NCBI RefSeq assembly: GCF_040939455.1
Contig: NC_134108.1
Location: 9,143,501-9,207,500 of the forward strand
Direction: 5' to 3'
Source of the DNA: Microcebus murinus
Lineage: Eukaryota > Chordata > Mammalia > Primates > Cheirogaleidae
Length of the DNA stretch: 64,000 nt
Shown one piece after another: positions 45,199-57,424 of the stretch. How positions within the stretch are numbered: the first letter of the stretch is position 1; each line of letters starts with the position of its first letter. The position numbers were made by a program, and so were the translations under genes. The notes under the pieces are model-generated. The model ran no database searches. It saw only the letters and a list, made by a program, of their open reading frames with translations, and had not been told where the DNA came from.

Positions 45199-47899
45199 GG
45201 GGTAACCTGGGGCAAAGCGATGTATCAGAAAGAAGGTTTCTCCCCCTACCCTCTCATCTCAGCTCATTTTCTGAAAATGAGTTCTTCTCTATGCTTAATT
45301 TTACAGAGACACAAAATCAAGAAATCATATTAACTAATTCTGTGGCCTTAAAGTAATTATTACAGCATTTCTACACAGGGATTTAATTTCTTCACATGCA
45401 AAAAGTTGGATTAGATAAGGTCTAAGACGCCTTTGAACTGGAAAATTAAATGCAAAAGGACTGTTTTATTAGCAATTCTATGGATTCTTCTCGTATTGAG
45501 TCCTTGCCAATGTCTTATAAATTAACATTCTGCAGTTTTTAGCTCCATTTGTTAAAAAAAACTGAAACATCGCAATGTAAATCCAATTAGTAAATGTAGA
45601 ATTGTTGTGACCTTTTTGCTACAATTTAACATAACCTTGGACAGTGATGTGGCCAACCCCAAAGTGCCCCCCCACCCCACTTTGTCGCTCAGTCTCTCTG
45701 GGCTTGAAATGATGGAGCTCGACTAACAGACAGCAAAGCTCCCTTCAGCTCCCCTAAGCTCCCCAAATTGGCAATTTTATACATTTCCATTTCCTGAGCT
45801 TTCTAGGTTTGTTTAACTTCTGTCTTCAACTCTGGTTTCCAAGGTTGGGGGAATTTTGTGCTCCAAGGAGCAGGCACAGGCACGCACGGCAGATGCAAGT
45901 GTGTTGAAGCAAGGTACACCATGAGTTACACATGCCGGTTAGAAACAAAGATGGTTACGAAGAGAAAAGAGAAAAGAAAGAAATGGCCTTGCTAGAGAAA
46001 GTGAGGGATAAGGTAGGGAAAGATGGTTCTGCTTGTAATGTAAACCATTTCTGAAGGGAGATGTAAGAAAGTGAATAGAAATAGAATAGAGGTAATTTTA
46101 AAAAGTGAGTTGGCCAGTTCAGATCCAAAAGGAAATTCCAAAATTCCCCAATTTTGGATTGGGAGGGTTGTCACACAAAACAGTAAATTTTAAGTAGGCA
46201 GGCAGGATTGGGCTCCCGTCCCAGCACTGTTCTCTGTGATAAGAGTCAGAGTGAGACCCGTTGGAGAGGGCTTTGGGCTTCCTGGGACTGAGGAGCTAGA
46301 TCAGGGCTCTGCTTCATTAAGATCAAATCAGTAACATGCATTCGAATCTGCACATCCTCAAGAAAACGGTCTTTGCATGTTGGTGTCTCTGGTCATTCTC
46401 CAGCTGTTACTTATGAAACTCTGAACAGAGCTCCACCATGAGCACGAGCGAGTGCTCAAGTCCTCAGTGGACGGATGTCCCCACGCCACTCCCCGACCCC
46501 ACCCAAGCCCCGTGGCCGGCCTCTCACTGCCTTTAGGTTCACAAGGCCAGAAACTATGCCTGGGAGTTCTCCTTAATTCTGCACGCAATGCAACAAGTGG
46601 TCTTACAAATTTGAAAAACAAACTCGTGCTATCATCCAACACCCTTCAGAAACTTCTCGATACTTCCCTAGAAATTGCAGACCTTGAAATCGGTAGCACT
46701 ACCGTACATCAGACTGGCTTAAGCATTTGCAGGGCTTTCTGGTTTTCAACACTCACTCACATTCTTTCCTTTACTCCCTCTGCATCAGCCCCTGAGCTGG
46801 TGGGCCAGGTCCCAGGGCAGGCGAGGGGGCAGCTCAGAGCCGACTGGAATTGCCAGTGCCTGGAACCAGTGCCTCCGGGTCCACCCACTGTGTTCCCGCT
46901 CCCTCTCCACCCTCCGTCTTACATGTTCTTGACCTTTCATGTCCAGTTACTACGATTTTTCAAAGCCTCAGTGAATTTATCCTCCAAATAGTTTCAGAGC
47001 TGAGTTATCTCATGGGCACATTATACACCCATGAAAGCCAGCAATCCGAGGGCTCCTCAAATCCTTATAAATTGATGACATATATATATACAATTGGAAA
47101 ATTCCATTCCCATTAGGCAAGATTTTCCTAGGTAAACGTGTTTCTGTGACCTGGTGGCAAAGAATCCGCATCCTGCAGCAGAGAGCCTTGTTTGTGAGCA
47201 GCGCACCTCGGCTCAGGGATGGATACTAGTTTCCTGACAAGCAAACTGAGATGTGTCCAAGTAGAACTCCTTTTTAAAAATTCAGAAAGAATGAGCTCTT
47301 ACCAAACTTCTGAGACATTTCATTTTTCTAAGTTGAAACTGGAGACCCAACTCCATTACTAGTAGTATTAAATTTAAGCCAGCTGTACTTTATAAATTTC
47401 AAGGTGCTTTTTCATGTTATGTTTCGTCTGGTAATAAAAATATACACACACTAATGCCTGCCTTGTGACAAGATTCCAGAGACAGATGTTAGATGGGAGA
47501 GTAGGACAGGCAAAGGCTCCCCCTCCGCGCTCTGACAGATTTGCGTGACAGTATCTATTTTCGAGGCTGCTCCTGTTTCTTGTGTTCACTGTGGTCCTCT
47601 GCTGCCAGTCTCTAAAAGGTGGGCAGCAGCCAAAAGTCCCCGGGGCATTCCTGCTCAGACGTCCCAGTCTGAGGTCTGTCCAGGGCTCTGTCAGGGACCC
47701 TCGTGGTTCACTCCAGTTCTTTTGAGACAAGTCCTGGCTGCCCCAATATGCGATATGGAACGGAAGCAAAGTCACACTCAGGCAGGCAGAAGGGGTGCTG
47801 GACACCCGGAAGTCACCTGCAGACCCCTGCCTGTACCTGCTCACCGTAGGGAATACACTGGCGTCTTGCCCTGGGGCCTCCCGTCCCTCACACCCACGT
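45199..47899. other. Intron 3 sequence; possible L2 remnant 46500-46820
   Basis: GGCCAGAAACTATGCCTGGG then AGTTCTCCTTAATTCT resembles an internal L2 segment. The rest is AT-rich and unrecognised. Confidence 0.4.
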
Positions 47900-48250
47900 G
47901 GTCAGCGGGAAGTGCTGACTGTGTTTCTGATCTCCATCCTCGGCTCCCCGGTTCTGAAGGCCACTGCGGTGTGCCCGCTCTCATCCCTGCGTGCATGAAC
48001 TGCTATAACATCCTTCTGGACGTCCCCCTTGAGGGTGTCCCCCACTGTTGCCAGAGGGACCTTCCAATGCAAACGAGACCTGCCCTCCCCAGCCCCCACT
48101 CGCTGGCTCGCCATGACGTGTCCGCAGAGCCCAGTGTCCAGACGCCTGGCTTTCCAAACCGAGCTCCCTGGGTGCTGGGCAGCCCCCACCTCACCTCTCA
48201 GCTGTTCTTCCCCTTGAACTGCAGCAGCTGGACCTATGTCTGTTTCAGAT
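47900..48250 (+). mobile_element. Probable L2 LINE remnant
   Basis: GCTATAACATCCTTCTGGAC, AATGCAAACGAGACC and surrounding C/T-rich text loosely follow L2. A 236-codon frame at 47545-48255 spans it and is not considered a gene. Confidence 0.4.
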
Positions 48251-48404
48251 ATTGAGTTCCCTCGTTAGTTTTCATTTTCTAAAATGGGCCACTGCTTGCT
48301 TACAACAACCATAAACAAAATTTATAGCTAGTTTGTAAATGTTTACTGTAATGACTCGGAGCAGCCCCAAGTCCAGTCCCAGCGTGTGGTGTGCGCAGTC
48401 ACGA

Positions 48405-48690
48405 ATGCCAGCACGGCGGTGCACGGCCGGCCGGACGCTGGACTCCAAGTTGGAGGACCTGGATTTGGGTCCTGGACTCTCACCCACCTAGCGATGTGAC
48501 CTGGGCGGGTTTCTGGGCCTCGGCAAGTCCGATGTGCTGTAAAGGGTTCTTTCCAACTCAAACACTACGATTCTATGCCTAAACAAAACTTTTCAAGAGT
48601 CGAAGTCAATCGTGTCTACCTACATAAAATGAGGAAGTGCTGGCAGGCCCCAAAGCAGAAACTCAATAAATAAGGAATTTATAAGGACTG
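48405..48690 (+). mobile_element. MIR-like SINE
   Basis: GGACCTGGATTTGGGTCCTG, CCTAGCGATGTGACCTGGGC, GGCCTCGGCAAGTCC and ACATAAAATGAGGAAG follow MIR plus orientation, with interruptions. Confidence 0.6.
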
Positions 48691-51624
48691 GTGCTCTCAC
48701 AGACCCAGGTCAGGCCCAGAGCTGACTGGTGACTCTCAAAGCACTTAGAAACTACAAAATATTCTATAAATAACTCCTGCCAGCAGCCTCGGGTCTGTGC
48801 ACACTTCTTAGACTCTAAACATGGAGTATTGTTTTTTGTTTCTTGTTTATATAAAGCGTGCAGCCCTCTACCGAGTCACTGTGGTCTGCTCGGTGGGTCT
48901 TTAATTACTTTTCCAAACAAAGGCACAATGGTCTAATGACCAGGACTGGCTGTGTCATTTAGGGGCCCGCTGCAGAATGAAAATATGGGGCAGCTTATTA
49001 AAGAGTGATTAAGAATTTCAAGCTGGTGACAGCAGAACATGAAATCACCGTGGCCCCTGCGTGAGGGTGCAGGCTGCACACCCACGCCGCCGCCCTAACC
49101 GCCTGGTTTTATGGCCAGGGAACGCGACTTTCTCATTTGTGGCAGATTAACGTCCAGAGAATCCACTGGACTTTCTGCAAGGATGTATATAGAGGGCTTC
49201 TAGGAACAACGGAGAGCGAGGAAGCTGTGATTATGTAGGAGTTAAGCCCGAGAGCAGCCAGCATCCTGTTCCTCACGGAGGGCCTTGGGGCAAACAGAAA
49301 AGGGCTCTCTGGCTCCCATGGAAGGAAGGGGTGCGCTCCACAGCCACCAAGCCCAGACACTGGCCAGCAGCGCAGGGGCTGCCGGAGTGCCGTGGTTCTG
49401 CCAGCCTGGGGAGCCTGGCTGGATGAGGGCATGACGGGAACAAGGTAAAGAAAGAAGGAGGACATGCTACCAGGAGGGCCACCAGAAGAACAGCCACAAA
49501 TGCTAACACCGTCCACCTCTTTACTTAATATTTTCTAAGAATATCAGAAACTCTGTTTGTAAACTAGGGCAAAAGTTCTTATCCTTTTCTTCATTCCCTA
49601 ATACCTTGAAAATCTAATGAAAACTCCTGCCCTCCTCCCACCCTTACGTACTCACATAACATTTCACACACCTGAAGTCTGTTCTCAGACCCCGGGTTAA
49701 GAATGGTCGATTTATTTATTGGTTTAGTTAATAGAAATGGCAATATCTTATTTCAATGACTCATTTAAAACTGAGTTGTTCTAAGAAGGCAGGCAAACAG
49801 GTGCCCACCCACCGTGTGGCGTGCTCGGTGTGCCACACCCTGAAATCCTGGCCAGGTGCGGGTGGCCACCTGGGCTCAGCCCCGCACAGCTCCCAGAAAT
49901 CGTCTCCTGCTCAGAACAGGAGCTGTTTCCCTACACTTTATTCCAGGGCTTTTAAAACTACCGGTTATGATCAAGTAGCGAGTCATGAAATTAATTTAGT
50001 TGGTCACGACCAGCATTAAAAACAAAACAGTGGAAATCATCAAGGCATCTCACGTGGTGAAGGTAAGAACTGCTTCATGACGCGTCACCTGCGTATTGTA
50101 GCACTGGGTCCTGACGTAAGATGCATTTCGTACGAGAGTTGTAGTAAAACAGGGTTTTTAAATTCAAATTCGTAGCTGGCGCATGACAGGCCCCCCACAT
50201 CCGCAGGGTGGACGGGAGTTTTCAATGATGCCCCTTCTGTCCTCCGAACCAGAGCAGGATTACTCGTTCCCAACCAGACTTAATTTTTAAGAATTCACCT
50301 TTCTCTTGCAGTCTGAAACTTTAAATTGGTACTTCTGGGAGGTTTGAGGGTGGGGGCTATGAGTTTTATTTAGTTTAGAGTGGGTGAAGGAAACTATTTT
50401 TTTCTCCAGTTGAGAACACTAACCTAGTCCATAGAGCCAGAGAAGCAATATCGCTTTCTTTTTCCTCGAGGGCGCTAACACGCAGAGCCGGAGGTGGCTA
50501 CAGCAGGAGGAGCGCGCGCCCCGGAGACACAAAGCCGAGAGCCACGCAGACAAGGGACAGGGCCTGTCACAGAAGATGCACATGCAAGAGGAGTGCGACA
50601 AACAGAAACAGACACTCATGAAGAGCGGCCTGTGGCTTTTCTGGCTACGGAAGGAAAGTACTTTCAAAGCCGAGCTGCAGCTTGACGATTCCAGGCAGAA
50701 ATGAGGGACGCGCTGGCCGGAGGTCGCCTTCCTCTGCCGGCTTAGATCCAGCCCCAGGCAAGAATTTACCTCTGCGCTGTAAGCGGCCTCTGCAGTGTGC
50801 ACTGACGCTGAGCATCCTTGACAAATCCAGGACAAGATAGAAGTGTGCTCTGGGGCCCCAGAAATTCTGCTGTTGAGACTTTCCTGTTGGCGTGGGATGC
50901 TCTTCCCAGAAACTCATATTTAGACACGTAGTCTCATTTTTTTTTGGTCAGAAATACACTTTAAATAAATAAATAAATGCACAGAATAAAAAAAAGACAT
51001 CGTACATTTTAAGATTTGCCTTAATGCATTATTTTAAATTATTAAACTCCTCTAACAAAGCACATTTTAAAAGTGTACACGTGCACGGCTCCCAGGCTTG
51101 CATGAGAGGACCTGACTGAAGCGCCCAGCAAGTCCTCCGGCCACACAGGGACAGCTCTGTGTCTCGTTCCACATCTGTAAACTGGCACTCTGATTACGAA
51201 CTGGCTGCCCCGTAGCCTGACTGCAGGCAGAGAAGAGGCTGGCTCTGCACGGCGGGAGATCACTGGCCCTTGAGACAGTGACAGTTTGTTGGAAGTGAGC
51301 AAATCTGCATCCTGGCTTTGTACATTCAGGTTGAGAGCTCCGCCAACGTGGGTCTGTCCCAACGGATGTCCCGAAGGATGGCTCTGTCCTCAGTGTAACA
51401 AAACCCAGGCTCCAATCCTGCAAGCGCAGGGGCCAAGACCAAGGCCTGTCTGACCGGCCTCTGGCACCAGCCCTGCTTTTCCAGGGTGTGGCCCGATGGC
51501 CCCGCCTTTTCCCATTCGCACCTGCAACCCTCCCTCCATCCCTGCCTCCAGGGCCTGTTGTGAGACCACAGGGTGGCTGACAGGACCTGAAATGTGTGGC
51601 GCATTGAGACAAAATAGGCTCATT
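48691..51624. other. Intron 3 sequence without recognised features
   Basis: Mixed AT- and GC-rich DNA. No splice-flanked DHHC exon, RNA gene or confident repeat was found. Confidence 0.5.
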
Positions 51625-51638
51625 AAAACTTCGTGGGG

Positions 51639-51982
<344 letters not shown>

Positions 51983-51998
51983 AAAACTTCGTGGGGGG

Positions 51999-54057
51999 TG
52001 TGCCCCCCACTCCAGGTCTAGGCGCTTGGCTCAGGTCTTGGGCAGTTCTGCCTGGCGCAGCTACCTGCGTGGGTGGGGTCGCTGCTCGGGCCTCTCTGAC
52101 GCCAGCAAAGGACTTTGCTGGGAGTGTCCGCAGCCCCCTCTGTGACGGACTCTGATGGATGGATTCACCCTACGGAGTTATGGGCAAGACTTCCAAAAAG
52201 CATGTTCTTAGGTTACTTCCCAGTTCTTTGTCCCCAAGGAACGGCTAACATTGTTAGCCAGACCAAGGAGAACCGACGCAGGCCCAGCCTGGACCCACCT
52301 CTGGGGTCCCCCTGCGTGTTCCCCCTGACATCGCGAGGCTCTTACTGCTGCCCACGTTGGCTTAGGTGCTTGCCGAGTCCGGCCTCCGAGCGCACTGCCC
52401 GTGCCCCTGGGCTCTCGCGGAGGGCTTGCCTCCTCCTCGGGGCACGTCAGCTGGTGGGCACGTCACCATCACTTCCTCTGCCCTGTGTCCTGTGGCCCCG
52501 GGAAAGGGGGGAGACACTCACTGCTTAGAGCGGAATGGACAATGGGCCGCTCCTTTGTGGCGCACCGGGACGCTTTTCCTTTATCGCCCTTAATTAACCC
52601 ACCCCATTCATCACCACGTTGTAGACTGTCCAGAGCTAGGCAAAAGGGAGGGTGACCGTGTTGGCAATGGGGAAACATCTGGATTGAGGACATGCTCTGG
52701 ATGCCTGTGGGTCCCCTCTCCAGGCCTGGCCAGTGTCCTCTGCCCATCCTGGGGTCCCCCCACCCTACCGAGGAGCTGTTGTCACATCCATTCCACCTGC
52801 CTCTCACTTTCCCTCTAGGCTTGCACAGCCTGGCATGGGTGGTGCTCAGTCCTGGCTCTTCCGAGCGGATCTCACTGTTCCTGGGTCCTCGTGTTTGTTT
52901 ATCGTAAGCTGCCGCAGGTGATCTCGAAGTGCCTACTGGCCATGGGCACAGCACTAAAGGACTCTTAGCCCAGAAGCTGCTGCTCCCCTGAGCTGAGTGT
53001 CACAGTAACTCCATGCATGCACACACGCTGGCGATTTCCTGTCCTGCAGCAAAGCATCAGCATGATCAAAGGTGGAAAAAATGTATTTTTTTTCCAATTC
53101 ACTGGTGAAAAACAAACCCATAAATCAGTCAGTAGTAAGCAATGGCTTTTCAGGCACAAACCACTTGGTAGAAAACTAGCTACTTCTACCCTGCAATAAA
53201 CGGCATGCCACCACCACACTCTTGTGAATTTAACTCATAAGAGCCAGGACTACGCTCTCTGGTACCAGCTTATTTTTGCCAGCTTTCAGGGGAAAGGTAC
53301 GTGATACAAACCATCATAAAACCCGCGTGGAGCTTGGAAACAACTGTTGCTTTGAATTTAAGACAATATTGTAAATATTCTATTATCTTTCCTGAGAGGG
53401 TTTTAATTTCTTTAACTACACTGAGGGTTCTTCTCTTTCCAATATCTCCTAATGACATAAAAAGGGACTGAGACAGGAACGGTGGGAGGCAATGGGGCCC
53501 AGCAATGTTTAAACAGCCATTAAGATGGGTTCTGTTTACCCAAAACCCAGAGCACTGGGAGAGGCCCGCTGCACAGACCTCAGACGTCATCCTGCCCTTG
53601 CCCTCCCTGTTCCCTTCTTTGTAATGAAAGGGTTAAACAGGTGCTCCCAGAAAACCACCAAGAGGACCTCTGAACACCAGGCTCAGCAGGCCAACCCACG
53701 TGTGGCCCAGGGCCACCTTCCTCGCCTCGGGAAGCCGTGTTTGTTGCCCACCTGTGTTTGGGTCCAGACAGAAAAAGAGGAAGAAAGGGAGGAAGGAAGA
53801 AGAATGAGCCCAGTGTAGTTTGTTTCCTTTTCAAAAAAGAGCTTTTAAAAATGGCATTCTTGAAATAATGTTATTGTATATTACCTGAAAAAAAATCAAC
53901 ACAAGCCCTCTGGTGGGGTGGAGAGATGATGTTACCTGTTATCTTAAGGAGTCTGTTTTCTAACACCTTAAGAGTCTAAACAAGACTTAGGCAGAAGTTC
54001 CAAACTCTGTGTGCCATGAACCCTTCAGGAGTCTGGTGAGACCCCTGGACTTCTTTC
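51999..54057. other. Intron 3 sequence without recognised features
   Basis: No repeat family or exon was recognised. GC-rich to about 52950, AT-richer after. Confidence 0.5.
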
Positions 54058-54067
54058 CAGAATGGTT

Positions 54068-54378
54068 TTTTTTTTTTTTTTTTTTTTTGAAACAGAGTCT
54101 CGCTTTGTTGCCCAGGCTAGAGTGCCCTGGCATTAGCCTAGCTCACAGCAACCTCAAACTCCTGTGCTCAGGCAATCCTTCTGTCTCAGCCTCCCGAGTA
54201 GCTGGGACTACAGGCATGCGCCACCATGCCTGGCTAATTTTTTCTATATATATTAGTTGGCCAATTAATTTCTTTCTATTTATAGTAGAGATGGGGTCTG
54301 GCTCTTGCTCAGGCTGGTTTCGAACTCCTGAGCTGGAGCAATCTGCCAGCCTCAGCCTCCCAGAGTGCTAGGATTACA
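54068..54378 (-). mobile_element. Alu SINE, lemur type, 5' truncated
   Basis: Minus-orientation Alu from a long T run to GTGCTAGGATTACA, lacking the last 20 or so bases of the 5' end. It is flanked by the 10-bp duplication CAGAATGGTT at 54058-54067 and 54379-54388. Confidence 0.95.
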
Positions 54379-54434
54379 CAGAATGGTTCTAAATACAGAA
54401 AACACAAAAGAAAGCAGTAAGAAAGGAAATATCG

Positions 54435-54534
54435 GTGCTCACTTTGGCAGCACTAAAATGAGAACAACACAGAGAAGATTAGCATGGCCCCTGTGCAAGG
54501 ATGACACGAAAATGTGTGAAGCATTCCATATTTT
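54435..54534 (+). pseudogene. U6 snRNA retropseudogene
   Basis: 100 bp matching U6 snRNA from GTGCTC to CATATTTT, including AGAGAAGATTAGCATGGCCC and CAAGGATGACACG. Compared with the 107-nt RNA it lacks several bases in the segment after GGCAGCAC and has scattered substitutions, such as CGCTTCGG to CACTTTGG. An A run follows (54540-54548), and near-identical 9-bp duplications GAAATAT(C/T)G lie at 54426-54434 and 54549-54557, the marks of L1-mediated insertion. I saw no U6-type promoter upstream. Confidence 0.95.
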
Positions 54535-54557
54535 AGGGGAAAAAAAAAGAAATATTG

Positions 54558-56493
54558 TTTTCAAAATAATTTTGACATGATACAGTAAAATACATGCTCA
54601 GTTATTAATATGCTAACTAATAAGACCTATGGTTTATCAAGTACTGTAATTCCAAAGTAGTAACAAGTATACCTGTTATTCTGAGATGTATGCAATCACT
54701 GTAATGTCACATGAAAGCATCTGTAGTTTCTAGTGGTGACAAACAGTATTAATGTGATGTGTAGCCCAAACTCATAATTAAAGGAAATACTCAATTTCAT
54801 TTAGAAGTTAGTGGAAATAAAGATCTAAACGCTTCCCCTCCACATTCATAGACTCCCTGAATTCCACTCGGGGTACCCAGGTCGGGCCCGGGAGTAGCTG
54901 CACATACGCACCAGTGCCACGGTCCCCACTGTCTGCCCCGAGCAGCTGAGCTCCCACTCGGGCCTCTCTCCTGGATATCGGGGCGGATCATTTCACATTT
55001 CCACTCAAATTGCTGAGTTCCATCATGCTTCTGGTAGCTTCTAATCCAAGCATGTAGCTCACCTCATTAATCTCTCTCTCTAGATCTTACAGGACGCCCA
55101 GGAACCCTGAGGAGGAGAAGGCCCAACCCAAGGCACAGAGAGCCTCTGTGCTAAGGAAAACTCAGAGGCTCAGGTAGCACGGTTTCAGGAGGGTAATGCA
55201 ATCTTTACATATATATGAGAGAATTTTTAAAAATTTAAAGTATTTAACACATATATCCTGGGGCAAGAGCTAGCAAGTTGAGCTTATGTATGCCTTTGCA
55301 GGGGCTCTACTGGGTTGCACCAGACAGTCACCTTCTCCACGCCTCCTGGAGTCTTTACTAGCTTTCAGAGGCTGGTGCATGTGTGATTCATCTTCCCACT
55401 GCCCCTGCATGGCCCACTCCCCACGCCCTGTGCCCACATACAGAGCCTCATTCCTGGTGGACACTAATTGCTGGATGAACATAGGCTGGGGTAGAAGTTG
55501 CTGCCTTTTCCCACGTTAAGATCTTACCTGTCCACATGCTGCCTGCCCACTCTCGGGCCCAGCTGAGCGTCCCTCTCTAAGTCTGCAGTCTCTGAACCTG
55601 CACACAGGGCCCGGAGGCTGCCTCTGCTTCTAGCCTTGCTGCCTGATCGTGGGCAAGTCTCCACCCTCCCTGGACCTTTGTCCTGCACCAAACGGCGGTG
55701 ACACTTTCCACCCCCACGACTGCTCGGGCTGGCTGTGAGGGGCAAAGGAGACAACGGAGAGAAGTACCTCCAAGAGCAAAAAGCCACACTTAATATAAGA
55801 TAGCGCCATAAAAGCGAAAGAGCTATTTTAGTCCAAATTGTTTCTAGGTGTTCATTTCACTTCTTTAATCATAAAAGATAATAATTACATTTCCATAGGT
55901 ACATCACTGGATTGCTAAATAAACACTCTTCTTTCTTTTCCAAAAATAATCTTCCCGTTTCAATTAGTCCTTTATCTGAAATACGTTTCAACCTTTTTAA
56001 AAATAAAAAACTTAACCTATTCCAACAAACCAAATTATTTTCATAGCTTTATTTTAAATGTACAAATGTGTATTAAGTTTTCAAAACTGAAGCACACTAG
56101 TTATTATTCACTATCAAAGTTTCCAGCCCATAACAGCTCAGTTCTGCCCAACTCCTACAAATAGTGGGTGGAATTCTGTGAAACATTCACTGCCGACACC
56201 CAACAGAGAACAGCTGGATCGGCCGACGTAGCCACAAATATCTTGGAAGAAGAAATATCTTGGAAGAAGAGCTGCTAAGGTATGCTCCATCCTTTGCCCC
56301 CTAACTCCCAATCCATTTCTGGAGGCCAAGTTTGACTCCAGGTTACTCAAGTCAAAACTGACCACTGCACATCTAAGGTCAGGCACTGCATAGGTTAAAA
56401 AGGTGAATGAGACACACAACTGATTTTTAAACAATAACTTGTCTTAGATCCTCAAGTCTCTTTTCATGTGAAAGACCATTATTTCAGTAAACA
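54558..56493. other. Intron 3 sequence; probable MIR near 55590-55790
   Basis: CCTTGCTGCCTGATCGTGGG then CAAGTCTCCACCCTCCCTGG resembles MIR in plus orientation. A 17-bp unit (AAATATCTTGGAAGAAG) is present twice in tandem at 56237-56270. Nothing else was recognised. Confidence 0.5.
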
Positions 56494-56805
56494 CAGCTGC
56501 CCCTCAGTGTTTGTGGGGGACTGGTCCCAGGATCTCCCCTAGATACCAAAACTCAAGGATGCTCAAGTCCCTGCTATATAAGTGGTGCAGCATTTGCAAA
56601 CAACCTGTGCACACCCTCCCATACACTTTAAATCATCTCTAGGTTACTTATAATACATAATACAATGTAAGTAGTATGTCATTATTAGGGAATAATGATG
56701 AGAAAAAAGTCTGTACACATTCAGTACAGATGCAGTTTTTAAAAAATATTTTTGATCCATGGTTGGTTGAATCCATGGATGCAGAACCCATGGATAGGAG
56801 GACTG
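56494..56805 (+). mobile_element. MER2 DNA transposon (Tigger type)
   Basis: About 312 bp with complementary ends. The text follows MER2 from CAGCTGCCCCTCAGTG through AAGGATGCTCAAGTCCCTGC, CTTTAAATCATCTCTAGGTT, AGGGAATAATGATGAGAAAA and GTTGGTTGAATCCATGGATG to GGAGGACTG. It is a non-autonomous cut-and-paste element with no transposase, long immobile. Confidence 0.9.
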
Positions 56806-57127
56806 ACTATATTCATGTTGCTCCCTTCCCTGCCCCATGACATTCGGCATGGCCACATGCCTTGATTGGGAAGTAGAGTCTTGGCAGATGTGCCCTAAGC
56901 AGAGGTCACGACAGGCACTGCATGTTTCGGCTCCCACCACGTGGTCCGGTGACCTGCCAGAGGTGGCTGCTCTCCCTTCAGCCTGGGTGGCAGATTGACA
57001 CTTGAGGAGAAGCTCTGATCCTGAACCGAGGCTGGAGCCGAGCCCTGCCAAATTCCCCGACAGCATACTTTGCATTTCATAATATCTAACGATGCATGTT
57101 TCCTTGCATTATTGTTTGCTTACTTTT

Positions 57128-57413
57128 ATTTATTTTTCCAGACAAGGTTTTGTTCTGTCACCCGGGATAGAGTGCAGATCATAGCTCACTGCAACCTTAA
57201 ACACCTGTGCTCAAGCCATCCTTGTTCCTCAGCCTCCTGGGTAGCCGGGACTACAGCTGTGCACTACCACACCCTATTAATTTTTCTATTTTTTGTAGAG
57301 ACAGAGGTCTCACTATGTTGCCTAGGCTGGTCTCAAACTCCTGGCCTCACACCATCCTTCTACCTCGGCCTCCCAAAGTGTTGGGGTATAGGCATGAGCA
57401 ACCCCTCCCAGCC
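57128..57413 (-). mobile_element. Old Alu (AluJ-like)
   Basis: Minus-orientation dimer: GACAAGGTTTTGTTCTGTCA, GTAGAGACAGAGGTCTCACT and GCCTCCCAAAGTGTTGGGGT. It lacks the lemur-specific linker, so it probably predates that subfamily. Confidence 0.88.
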
Positions 57414-57424
57414 AGCTTGCTGAT

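Noticed and set aside
47545..48255. A 236-codon plus-strand frame
   Set aside because: It has no domain or family resemblance, spans a probable L2 remnant, and has the composition of GC-rich noncoding DNA.
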